Assembly (NCBI GenBank): GCA_016703945.1
Contig: JADJBC010000014.1
Coordinates: 18,747-82,746 of the forward strand
Direction of reading: 5' to 3'
DNA: 64,000 nucleotides
From: Candidatus Aalborgicola danicus
GTDB taxonomy: Bacteria > Pseudomonadota > Gammaproteobacteria > Burkholderiales > Burkholderiaceae_C
Shown: in pieces, positions 15,739-23,707 of the stretch
How positions within the stretch are numbered: the stretch's first letter is position 1
How the letters are laid out: each line of letters starts with the position of its first letter
The notes under the pieces: generated by a model
What the model saw: only the letters and a program-made list of their open reading frames with translations
The model's database searches: none
Told to the model about the DNA's origin: nothing
Made by a program: the position numbers and the translations under genes

Positions 15739-16653
15739 ATGTTGTCCAACCCCTTTGCCTTGCTCCTGACGTTCCTGTTCGTTCTGTTGCCTGCTGAATT
15801 GCAGGCAACAACGTTGACACTGGCGGCAGCCGCCCACGGTTGTGGTGTCAGCGACAGGGCGCAGGCGCCGCCGCCGCCGTTTGCGCAGCAGCGCCTGGCG
15901 CAAAGCGAGGTGGTCCCTGGAGCGCGCGACATCGCCTGGGTCTGGCTGGGTTCGCCGACGTCGCGGTATCCGCATGCGGCTCTCGGATCGACGCTGCACG
16001 CTGCAAGCCTCCATGTTCTTCCGGCTGCACCGGCGGCTCGGTCGCAGCCGCAGACCTACACACTGCCCCTGTATCGGGTGTTCGAGGACCGAGTGCCCCG
16101 GCTGGCCGACCTGGACGGTGATGGTCGCGACGAAATCATTCTGGTGGAGGCCGATGCCCTGCAAGGCGCGGCACTGGTGGTCTACGGGTTACGCAATGGC
16201 GCAGTCGTCGAACTGGCGCGTGGCCCGCACGCGGGATCGACCTTTCGATGGCTCAATCCGGTGGGCGTGGCCGATTTTGACGGCGACGGCCGACCCGACC
16301 TGGCTAGCGTGACCACTCCTCACATCGGTGGCGTGCTCACCTTGCACCACTACCGCCCGCCTCGGTTGGAACCCTATGCGCGCCATACCGAAGTTTCCAA
16401 CCACCGCATGGGCGAACTGGAGCAGCAACTGGCGGTGATCGTGGCTCAGACGGGCCAGCGACCGGCCATCCTGATCCCCGACATGCAGTTGATGGCGCTG
16501 CAGGCCCTGCGCTGGGATGCTCCTGGGCAATGGACCGAGCTGGCCCGCCCGCTGGCCCTGCCCTCACGTGCCGAGCGCTTTACTCCGCTGGATGGCGGAG
16601 GCTGTCTGCGGCTGGCCGACGGCAGCTGGTGGCGAGTGACACTGTCGACCTGA
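15739..16653 (+). CDS. Exported FG-GAP/VCBS repeat protein
   Basis: 304 residues with a signal peptide ending near ELQA (about residue 23). Two calcium-binding-type repeats are clear: LADLDGDGRDEIILVEA (about 123-139) and VADFDGDGRPDLASV (about 177-191), typical of FG-GAP/VCBS beta-propeller blades. The rest is beta-rich. Presumably exported and possibly bound to the surface with the VIT/VWA protein; FG-GAP blades often mediate protein contacts. The ATG at 15739 was chosen because it begins the signal peptide, though no good ribosome site is visible. It is the fourth gene of the exosortase cluster. Confidence 0.75.
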   Translation: MLSNPFALLLTFLFVLLPAELQATTLTLAAAAHGCGVSDRAQAPPPPFAQQRLAQSEVVPGARDIAWVWLGSPTSRYPHAALGSTLHAASLHVLPAAPAARSQPQTYTLPLYRVFEDRVPRLADLDGDGRDEIILVEADALQGAALVVYGLRNGAVVELARGPHAGSTFRWLNPVGVADFDGDGRPDLASVTTPHIGGVLTLHHYRPPRLEPYARHTEVSNHRMGELEQQLAVIVAQTGQRPAILIPDMQLMALQALRWDAPGQWTELARPLALPSRAERFTPLDGGGCLRLADGSWWRVTLST

Positions 16654-16681
16654 CACACGATTTCAACCAAGGAGCGACTGT

Positions 16682-17218
16682 ATGCTGCTACCCCGAAAAC
16701 CCGTGCCTGCCCTGCGGGTGAGCACACTGGACCACGGCGACTATGACCTGAGCGGCGATGCGCCCACGCGCTTTTCGTTGGTGGTGTTTTACCGTGGCCT
16801 GCACTGCCCGGTCTGCGCCAAATACCTGCTGGAACTGGGCCGCCTGCAGACCGAGTTTGAACAACGCGGCGTGAAGGTGATTGCCATCTCCAGTGATGGC
16901 GCCGAACGCGCCCGCGAGATGGCGACCAAGGTGGGTTCACCGGCCTTGCGTTTCGGCCATGGTTTGACCCTTGCGAATGCGCGCGAATGGGGTTTATACA
17001 TTTCCACCAGCCGGGGCAAAACGTCGATCGGCATTGAGGAGCCCGCGCTGTTCGCCGAGCCCGGTGTGTTCATCGTGCGGCCAGACGGCACACTCTACTA
17101 TGGCGCGGTGCAGACGATGCCGTTTGCGCGGCCACGTTTCGACGAATTGCTGGGCGCCATCGACTTTGCCATCAGCAAAGACTACCCGGCCCGCGGCGAG
17201 TTTACCGGGGCGGTCTGA
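16682..17218 (+). CDS. Peroxiredoxin-like protein (AhpC/TSA family)
   Basis: 178 residues with a thioredoxin fold: LVVFYRGLHCPVCAKYLLEL holds a CPVC redox pair near residue 43. VKVIAISSDGAERAREMA and PGVFIVRPDGTLYY are typical of the AhpC/TSA 'peroxiredoxin-like' family. No signal peptide, so cytoplasmic. A strong AAGGAG site precedes the ATG. It follows the FG-GAP gene by 28 bases and may be the last gene of the exosortase operon, or an unrelated passenger. Substrate unknown. Confidence 0.85.
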   Translation: MLLPRKPVPALRVSTLDHGDYDLSGDAPTRFSLVVFYRGLHCPVCAKYLLELGRLQTEFEQRGVKVIAISSDGAERAREMATKVGSPALRFGHGLTLANAREWGLYISTSRGKTSIGIEEPALFAEPGVFIVRPDGTLYYGAVQTMPFARPRFDELLGAIDFAISKDYPARGEFTGAV

Positions 17219-17346
17219 TTCGCCTGAGGCAGCGCACTAACGCCGCAACCGTACCGCGGCATGCGTTACATCAACATGTGGGCAGAAAGTCGCCGCGTCG
17301 GGGCTGGGCGCCTTACCATCGGTCAGCTTTTTTGAGGCACAAACCC

Positions 17347-18492
17347 ATGCTCACACTCTCGCTTTCCGATTTCACGCTCGAACACTTCATGCAGCACTAC
17401 TGGCAGCAAAAACCGGTCGTCATACGCCAGGGCTTTCAGCAGTTCAAAGACCTGATCAGCCCCGAGGAATTGGCCGGGCTGGCTTGTGAGTCGGATATCG
17501 AGTCCCGCCTGGTCTACAAAAAGCGTGGCAAATGGCAAGCCGAAAGCGGGCCGTTTGAATCATACGACCACCTGGGAAAGACCGGCTGGTCGCTGATCGT
17601 GCAGGCGGTCAACCACTGGTCGCCCGAAGTGGCCGAACTGGTCAAGCCGTTTGACTTTCTCCCCAAGTGGCGACTAGACGATGTGATGATCAGTTACTCC
17701 ACACCCAAGGGCGGCGTGGGGCCGCATATCGACCTGTACGACGTGTTCATCTGCCAGGGCTCCGGGCGGCGCCAGTGGCGGGTAGGGGACAAAGGCAACC
17801 ACCGTCAGTTTGCCGCGCACGCAGCGCTTTTGCATGTCGACCCGTTCGAAGCCATGATTGACGTGGAACTGCTGCCCGGCGACATTTTGTACATCCCGCC
17901 GGGATTTCCGCACGACGGTGTGTCGCTGGAAACCTCCATGAGTTTCTCGGTCGGTTTCAGAGCCAAGTCGGCGTGCGACATGCTCAGCGGCCTGGCCGAC
18001 TATGTGATTGACAAGGAACTGGGCAGCAACTTGCTGAGCGACCCCGGTCGCCCGATTCACAAAAACCAGGGCCAGATCAATGCCAGCGACTTTGCGCTGA
18101 TCAAGGCGCACCTGCGCTCCATCCTCGACGACGACACCCTCTTGGCGGACTTTGCGGGCAGCTTCTTGTCCAGGACCAAATGCCAGCTCGACCTGCAGGC
18201 ACTGGACGAACCGTTGGATGCAGTTGAGCTGATCGACACCCTGCAACAGCAACCCCTGGCGCGCACCGGCGGCTTGCGTTGCTTCTATCTGGACGAAACG
18301 CTGTCAAAGGGTGTTTGTTATATCGACGGCGAGCGCCACGCCTTTGGCGCCAAGGCGAAAGCTGCCGTCAAAGCCCTGTGCGACCGCGACCGCGTGACCC
18401 ACACCCAGCTGCTCGGCGGCCTGAAGATCCCAGAGTTTGTGGCGGCGCTGACCCAGTGGGTCAACGCGGGCTACTGGTACTTCGAAAACTGA
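17347..18492 (+). CDS. roxA: Ribosomal protein L16 arginine hydroxylase (RoxA/YcfD type)
   Basis: 381-residue JmjC/cupin oxygenase. H127 and D129 (GPHIDLYDVF) and H189 (PPGFPHDG) match the iron ligands of E. coli YcfD (H125, D127, H187) almost residue for residue. RQWRVGD supplies the region that follows in the family. The C-terminal domain (about 220-381) is the dimerisation/winged-helix part. YcfD hydroxylates an arginine of 50S protein L16 using 2-oxoglutarate and oxygen. Start: the ATG giving MLTLSLSDFTLEHF; longer starts lack family support. Confidence 0.9.
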   Translation: MLTLSLSDFTLEHFMQHYWQQKPVVIRQGFQQFKDLISPEELAGLACESDIESRLVYKKRGKWQAESGPFESYDHLGKTGWSLIVQAVNHWSPEVAELVKPFDFLPKWRLDDVMISYSTPKGGVGPHIDLYDVFICQGSGRRQWRVGDKGNHRQFAAHAALLHVDPFEAMIDVELLPGDILYIPPGFPHDGVSLETSMSFSVGFRAKSACDMLSGLADYVIDKELGSNLLSDPGRPIHKNQGQINASDFALIKAHLRSILDDDTLLADFAGSFLSRTKCQLDLQALDEPLDAVELIDTLQQQPLARTGGLRCFYLDETLSKGVCYIDGERHAFGAKAKAAVKALCDRDRVTHTQLLGGLKIPEFVAALTQWVNAGYWYFEN

Positions 18493-18500
18493 CGTCCTGA

Positions 18501-18590
18501 GGAGCTTGGGCGGCAGAGCGTGCTGCGCAGGTCAAGGAGGAGCCCGAAGGGCGGGGGACACGGAGCGGCATGCTCTGCCGCCCAGGCTCC
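18501..18590. repeat. Long inverted repeat, 26-base arms
   Basis: Arms 18501-18526 and 18565-18590 are inverted copies with 23 of 26 positions identical. In the plus-strand RNA all three mismatches become G-U pairs, so the transcript could form an unbroken 26-pair stem. The 38-base loop contains a second small hairpin, GCCCGAAGGGC. It lies 9 bases after the roxA stop, with no T-tract, in the 202-base gap before the M16 protease gene. It could stabilise the roxA 3' end or be a REP-like element. Confidence 0.75.
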
Positions 18591-18694
18591 GAGCGCCACC
18601 ACACTGTGTCGCGTGTTCCATGGTTTACCCCCTGCATGGGCCTTCAGGTCTGTGCTAATGTCTGCGCCTTGTCTTTTTTCGACCCCCAAAATCC

Positions 18695-21511
18695 ATGAAA
18701 CGACTCCTTTTTACCGCGGGCCTGCTGCTCGCATCGGTGCTGTCACAAGCCGCGCCGGTAGCAGTCAAAGGTTACACCCACGTCAAAACCGTGGGCAGCA
18801 TTGACGAATACACCCTGGCGTCCAACGGCCTGCAGGTCTTGCTGATGCCCGAACATTCCAGCCCGACGCTGACCTTTATGGTGACCTATCGGGTGGGTTC
18901 CAAAAACGAGGTGACCGGTACCACTGGCGCCACCCATTTGCTGGAACACCTGATGTTCAAGGGCTCCAAGAACCACACCCGCGAAAAGGGCAACAACGTG
19001 GACCAGTTGCTGGAGCGCACCGGCGCCCTGTACAACGCCACCACCTGGCTGGACCGCACCAACTACTACGCCAATATGGGCAGCGAGCACTTGGGCACGG
19101 TGATGGCCATGGAGGCCGACCGCATGCGCAACCTGCTGTTGCGCGAAGCGGACCGCAAGCCCGAGATGACCGTGGTGCGCAACGAGTTTGAGCGCGGCGA
19201 GAACTCCCCCATCCAGGCCCTGTACAAAGAGATTTACCAGACCGCTTTTGTGGCCCACCCCTACCACCACAGCACCATTGGCCACCGCAGCGACATTGAA
19301 AAAGTGTCCATCGAGAAGCTGCGCGAGTTTTACGACACCTACTACTGGCCCAACAACGCCACCATCACCATCATTGGTGACTTCCAGCCGGCCAAGGCCT
19401 TGGAAATGGTCCAGAAGACCTTTGGCGCCTATCCCCGTTCACCCAAGCCGATCCCCGCGGTGTACACCGAGGAGCCGGTTCAAAATGGCGCCCGCCGCGT
19501 GACGGTCAAACGCCCCGGTCAATTGGGCGTGGTGGCGGTGGCGCACAAAATTCCGGCCGCAACCCACCCGGACTTTGCCGCTGTGGCCATGATGAGCGCC
19601 ATTCTGGGCGACGGCAAAAACAGCCGTATGTACAAGGCCATCACCAACAAAAACCTGTCCACCGGTGTGGAAGGCGAGATGGGCATTTTGTCTGACCCCT
19701 CCATGCACATCGTGTTTGCCCCGCTGGCCCCCGGCGCCAAACATGAAGAAGTGGAAGCCATCATTGTTCAGGAAATCGAACGCCTGAAAAAAGATGGCGT
19801 GACCGACGGTGAACTCAAAGCCGCCGCAGCCAAAAACGCAGCGGACTCCGCCTTCAAGCTCGATGGCTCGTTTGGCATTGCCGGCAACATCAATGAGTTC
19901 ATTTCTGCTGGCGACTGGACGCTGTTTTACGGCCTGGACGAAGCCATCAAAAAGGTCACCGCCGCCGACATCCAGCGTGTGGCGCAAAAGTACCTGATTG
20001 AAGACTCCAGCACCACCGGCTGGTTTGTGCCCGTTACCGCCGCACCCGCCGCCGCGGCAACGGCGGCACCTGCAGCGGGCACAGGCGCCGCTAGTGCCAA
20101 GGCGGGTTTCAAAGACACGTTATCGGACGGCCCCTACTACTACCGCGACCCGCGCCTGAATGCAGCCTCACAACCCTCGATGGCTGCCGCCAAAGACGGC
20201 ATGGCCGCTGCCGCTGCAGCGCCTAGCGCCAAGATTGCGCCCCATGTCAAACGCAGCAAAATTGCTGGTGTGGACGTCATCGCTTACCCCACCGGTGTCA
20301 AGGATGTGGTGACCCTGCGCGCCAGTTTGCCCGCCGGTCGCTCGCAAGGCACCAAGGGCAACCCCGCCGTTCCCACACTGACCGGCATGTTGCTGGACCA
20401 GGGCACCAAGACCCAGGACAAGTTCGCCATTGCGGAAAAGCTGGAAGCCGTGGGTGCGGCTATCAATTTCCGGGTGGGGACCGACCTGCTGGACATCAGC
20501 GCCCGTTCCCTGAAGAAAGACGCGCCCCTGGTGCTGGGCCTGATTGCCGAGCAGTTGCGCACACCGGCCTTCAGCGCCGAAGAGTTTGCCAAGGTCAAGA
20601 AACAAATGGCCGGTGGCATCAAACGCGGTCTGGAGAGTACCGACTACCGCGCCAGTGATGCCTTCAACCGCGCCACCTACCCGGTGGGCCACCCCAACCG
20701 CAACGTGGCACCCGACGACATGCTGGTCGCTATCGAGTCCGCCACGCTGGACGAAGTGTTGGCCTTTCACAAAACCAACTATGGCCCGGCTGCCATGACC
20801 CTGGTGCTGGTGGGCGACCTGGATCTGCCAGCCCTGCAGGCTGAAATCGGCAAGGCCTTTGCCGGCTGGACCGGTGGCCAGGCGGTGGTGCGTGCTGAGA
20901 AGCCGGCGCCCATGGGTACTGCCGTCAAGCAGGACGTGGTGATGGACGGCAAAACCAGCGTGTCCGTGGTGATGGGCCAAGCCAGCGGCCTGCGTTACAG
21001 CGACCCGGACTACCAGGCCCTGCGTCTGGCTACCGCCATTTTGGGCAGCGGCTTCACCGGGCGCCTGATGGCCAATGTGCGCGACAAGGAAGGCTTGACC
21101 TACGATGTCGGGGCATTGCTGCAGGCCGACATGTTCAATGATGGGGATTGGCGTGTCTACGGCAGTTTTGCACCTGGTCTGCTGGACCAAGGCATTGCGT
21201 CCACACAACGTCAGCTCAAACTTTGGTACGACGCAGGCGTCACCCCTGCTGAGCTCAGTGCCCGCAAGAGCAACCTGATCGGTGGTTTCAAGGTCGACCT
21301 GGCCACCACGGGCGGCATGGCCAATGCGCTGATCGCGGCGGTCAATCGGGGCTTGGACGTGACCTGGCTGGACGACTTGCCCGTCAAAGTGAACGCCGTG
21401 AGCAACGAGCAGGTCAACGCCGCCATCAAAAAGTACCTCAAGCCCGAAAACATGGTGACGGTGCGCGCCGGCAGCTTTGCCGGCGCAGCGGTTGGGGCTG
21501 CGGCCAAGTAA
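18695..21511 (+). CDS. M16 family zinc metalloprotease, two-domain (insulinase-like)
   Basis: 938 residues, the length of a fused two-half M16 protein. The signal peptide ends near SQAAP (about residue 20), so it is periplasmic. The active first half (about 35-460) has the inverted zinc motif HLLEH at 81-85 and NEFERGENSP downstream. A Pro/Ala-rich linker (about 450-475) leads to the second half (about 520-930), which lacks the zinc motif, as expected for the non-catalytic partner domain. Many Burkholderiales have such proteins; the substrate is probably peptides. Confidence 0.92.
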   Translation: MKRLLFTAGLLLASVLSQAAPVAVKGYTHVKTVGSIDEYTLASNGLQVLLMPEHSSPTLTFMVTYRVGSKNEVTGTTGATHLLEHLMFKGSKNHTREKGNNVDQLLERTGALYNATTWLDRTNYYANMGSEHLGTVMAMEADRMRNLLLREADRKPEMTVVRNEFERGENSPIQALYKEIYQTAFVAHPYHHSTIGHRSDIEKVSIEKLREFYDTYYWPNNATITIIGDFQPAKALEMVQKTFGAYPRSPKPIPAVYTEEPVQNGARRVTVKRPGQLGVVAVAHKIPAATHPDFAAVAMMSAILGDGKNSRMYKAITNKNLSTGVEGEMGILSDPSMHIVFAPLAPGAKHEEVEAIIVQEIERLKKDGVTDGELKAAAAKNAADSAFKLDGSFGIAGNINEFISAGDWTLFYGLDEAIKKVTAADIQRVAQKYLIEDSSTTGWFVPVTAAPAAAATAAPAAGTGAASAKAGFKDTLSDGPYYYRDPRLNAASQPSMAAAKDGMAAAAAAPSAKIAPHVKRSKIAGVDVIAYPTGVKDVVTLRASLPAGRSQGTKGNPAVPTLTGMLLDQGTKTQDKFAIAEKLEAVGAAINFRVGTDLLDISARSLKKDAPLVLGLIAEQLRTPAFSAEEFAKVKKQMAGGIKRGLESTDYRASDAFNRATYPVGHPNRNVAPDDMLVAIESATLDEVLAFHKTNYGPAAMTLVLVGDLDLPALQAEIGKAFAGWTGGQAVVRAEKPAPMGTAVKQDVVMDGKTSVSVVMGQASGLRYSDPDYQALRLATAILGSGFTGRLMANVRDKEGLTYDVGALLQADMFNDGDWRVYGSFAPGLLDQGIASTQRQLKLWYDAGVTPAELSARKSNLIGGFKVDLATTGGMANALIAAVNRGLDVTWLDDLPVKVNAVSNEQVNAAIKKYLKPENMVTVRAGSFAGAAVGAAAK

Positions 21512-21543
21512 TCAGGTCCCCACACTCCCCAGCAGCGTGGGGG

Positions 21544-21567
21544 GCACCGCTCCATAAGGGGCGGTGC
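21544..21567 (+). terminator. Possible hairpin after the M16 protease gene
   Basis: GCACCGCTCC, loop ATAA, GGGGCGGTGC: a 10-pair stem with one G-U pair, 32 bases past the protease stop. It has no T-tract, so it would be an atypical terminator or an RNA-stabilising hairpin. Confidence 0.4.
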
Positions 21568-21620
21568 GGGCGCAAGCCTCTTGTCAGAGGTGGCGAATTG
21601 CTGCACAGTTGGGCCTTGTC

Positions 21621-22865
21621 ATGACACCTTCGACACCCCGCAAACCCAAGCTGCTGGTCGTAGACGACCAGGCTTTTAATATCCAGATCCTGTATCAGAT
21701 ATTCAAAGGCGACTACGAGGTGTTTATGGCCACCAGCGGTGCCCAGGCGCTGACCCTGTGTGCCGACCAATCCCCCGACCTGATCTTGCTTGATGTGGTA
21801 ATGCCCGACATGGACGGGCACGAGGTTTGTCGGCGGCTGAAGGCAGACCCGCACGCCCGGGATATTCCGGTCATCTTCGTGACCGGACACAATAATTCCG
21901 AAGAAGAGTCCCTGGGCCTGCAATTGGGAGCGGTGGATTTCATTTCCAAACCCGTGAATGCCACCGTAGTGCGGGCCCGCGTGCACTCCCAACTGATGCT
22001 GCGCGAGACCTTGCGCCAGGTGCAGGAGCTCAACGAAACCCTGGAACAGCGTGTCGCCCAGCGAACCGCCGAGCTTGAGCGGGCGCTGGAGAACTTGAAA
22101 CAATCACAAGACAACCTGGCCAACAGCGAAGCCAAAGCCACGCTGAGCACCTTGTTTGCCAGTGTTTCGCACGAGTTGGGTACACCGCTGGGCAATAGCA
22201 AAATGGTCGCCAGTGCCATGGCAGAGCAAACGCTCAGCATGGCCCAAGACATGGAAAACGGCCAACTGAAGCGTTCCGCGCTCAGCGCCTTCATGGAACA
22301 ACTCAATGACGGTCTAGCCCTCTTGCAACGCAACCTGGAGCGGGCCGTGGAGTTGCTGGGTGACTTTCGCCAAGTGGCCGCGGACCAGGCCAGCGAGCAG
22401 CGCCGCGTGTTTGACCTGAAGCTGGTGGTCCAGGAGATTCTGCACACCCTGAGCCCCAGCCTCAAACACAAGCCTCACCAGATCGTGGTGGAGATTGCCG
22501 ACGAACTGATGATGGACAGCCAACCAGGGCCACTGGGCCAAATCGTCATCAATCTGGTGAATAACGCCTACCTCCACGCTTTTGAGGGCCGCAGCAATGG
22601 GGTGTTGACCATCAGCGCCCGGATTGATGGTGACCAGGTGCAGATGTGTGTGGCCGATAACGGCGTTGGCATGAGCCCCGAGGTGAAGGAGAAATTGTTC
22701 GAACCCTTCTTCAGTACCAAGATTGGCAAAGGCGGTACGGGCCTGGGCATGGCCATCGTTCGCAATCTGGTCACCAAGACCCTCGGTGGGCGCATTTCCG
22801 TGGTGTCCAAGGTTGGCGAGGGCACGCGGGTTGACATCGTGCTGCCACGGGTTCTGCCCGGCTGA
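21621..22865 (+). CDS. Response regulator-histidine kinase single protein
   Basis: 414 residues. An N-terminal receiver domain (about 8-125) with phospho-acceptor D58 in LILLDVVMPDMDG is joined by a coiled coil (about 130-172, RQVQELNETLEQRVAQRTAELERALENL) to a histidine kinase core. H184 is in SVSHELGTPLGN, and the ATPase motifs NLVNNAYLHAF, DNGVGM and GGTGLGMAIV are complete. No membrane segment, so cytoplasmic; such receiver-first hybrids usually take phosphate from another kinase. No cognate regulator is adjacent. The ATG at 21621 starts the receiver directly. Confidence 0.9.
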   Translation: MTPSTPRKPKLLVVDDQAFNIQILYQIFKGDYEVFMATSGAQALTLCADQSPDLILLDVVMPDMDGHEVCRRLKADPHARDIPVIFVTGHNNSEEESLGLQLGAVDFISKPVNATVVRARVHSQLMLRETLRQVQELNETLEQRVAQRTAELERALENLKQSQDNLANSEAKATLSTLFASVSHELGTPLGNSKMVASAMAEQTLSMAQDMENGQLKRSALSAFMEQLNDGLALLQRNLERAVELLGDFRQVAADQASEQRRVFDLKLVVQEILHTLSPSLKHKPHQIVVEIADELMMDSQPGPLGQIVINLVNNAYLHAFEGRSNGVLTISARIDGDQVQMCVADNGVGMSPEVKEKLFEPFFSTKIGKGGTGLGMAIVRNLVTKTLGGRISVVSKVGEGTRVDIVLPRVLPG

Positions 22866-22881
22866 TTGCAAAAGCGCTACT

Positions 22882-22933
22882 GAATAGATAGCTGACTACG
22901 CATATTCTACGAGGGCTAGCGCTCGATTTCGCT
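22882..22933 (+). repeat. Intergenic repeat family copy 3
   Basis: GATAGCTGACTACGCATATT followed by CTACGAGGGCTAGCGCTCG, in the gap after the hybrid kinase and about 50 bases before the TetR operator. It has the same core as the copies at 2555 and 8841 and, in inverse orientation, 36451, 36951 and 37744. Confidence 0.65.
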
Positions 22934-22981
22934 TAAGAAATCTGGCCAAACCGGTTTTTGTGCATTGGGCGACATTTTATT

Positions 22982-23005
22982 TATACCAAGCAAATGCTTG
23001 CTATA
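22982..23005. promoter_or_regulatory. Palindromic operator of the TetR regulator
   Basis: A 24-bp near-perfect palindrome: TATA-C-CAAGCA, AA centre, TGCTTG-C-TATA. Only the single C on each side breaks symmetry. It lies 28 bases before the chosen ATG of the TetR gene, where an autoregulatory operator would sit. Palindromes built on CAAGCA/TGCTTG are of the kind bound by TetR regulators of acyl-CoA metabolism. Confidence 0.7.
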
Positions 23006-23032
23006 AATAGACGAATTTGGTATCGTCCTGGC

Positions 23033-23695
23033 ATGACCCCTGATGCAGCGCAGACTCTCGTAGACGCCACGGCCAAACGCCCGCGGGGGCGCCCACGCAA
23101 GACGGTGGACGAACGTGATGACGGCAACCGCCGCCAGGCTTTGCTGACTGCGGCAGCGCAGCTTTTTCGTCGCAAAGGTTTCGCCGCTACCACCACCCGG
23201 GATATTGCCGCCGCTGCTGGTATGCAAAGTGGCTCGCCGTTCTACCATTTCAAAAGCAAGGAGGCCTTGCTCTACGCGGTGATGGAAGAGGGCATGCACT
23301 CTGCGTTGGCGCGCCAGCGCGCCGCCGTGGTTGCCCCCGGTCAGGCGGATCTGCCGCCCGCAGCCCAATTGCGCACCCTGGTGCAGGCCCACTTTGACGT
23401 GTTGCTCGGCCCCGGCAGCGACTTTGTACCGGTGATGTTGTACGAGTCACGCTCGTTACCGCAGCGCCAACAAAAATCGCTTGGCAAATTGATTGCCGAC
23501 TACGAGGCCTTGTGGTTACCCGTGTTGACCGCACTACATGCCAGCGGCGAATTAAACGCGCCGGTGCGACTGGCCCGGCTTTTGATCCTGGGCGCATTGA
23601 ACTGGTCGGTGCAGTGGTTTGACCCCCAAAAGGGTGCGTCACTGCAGGAGCTAACCGACGCTGCCATGGCCTTGTTTCTAAAAACCACTGATTGA
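23033..23695 (+). CDS. TetR/AcrR family transcriptional regulator
   Basis: 220 residues. A basic N-terminal arm (AKRPRGRPRKTVDERD) precedes the TetR helix-turn-helix (about 32-82: RRQALLTAAAQLFRRKGFAATTTRDIAAAAGMQSGSPFYHFKSKEALL is the full block). The ligand domain follows (about 95-215). The arginine-rich arm with a GRPRK AT-hook-like motif is notable. The operator palindrome lies just upstream. Downstream is an SDR-acyl-CoA dehydrogenase operon, so the likely ligand is an acyl-CoA. The ATG at 23033 gives MTPDAAQT; longer starts would place the operator inside the gene. Confidence 0.9.
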   Translation: MTPDAAQTLVDATAKRPRGRPRKTVDERDDGNRRQALLTAAAQLFRRKGFAATTTRDIAAAAGMQSGSPFYHFKSKEALLYAVMEEGMHSALARQRAAVVAPGQADLPPAAQLRTLVQAHFDVLLGPGSDFVPVMLYESRSLPQRQQKSLGKLIADYEALWLPVLTALHASGELNAPVRLARLLILGALNWSVQWFDPQKGASLQELTDAAMALFLKTTD

Positions 23696-23707
23696 GGATT
23701 GACGACT

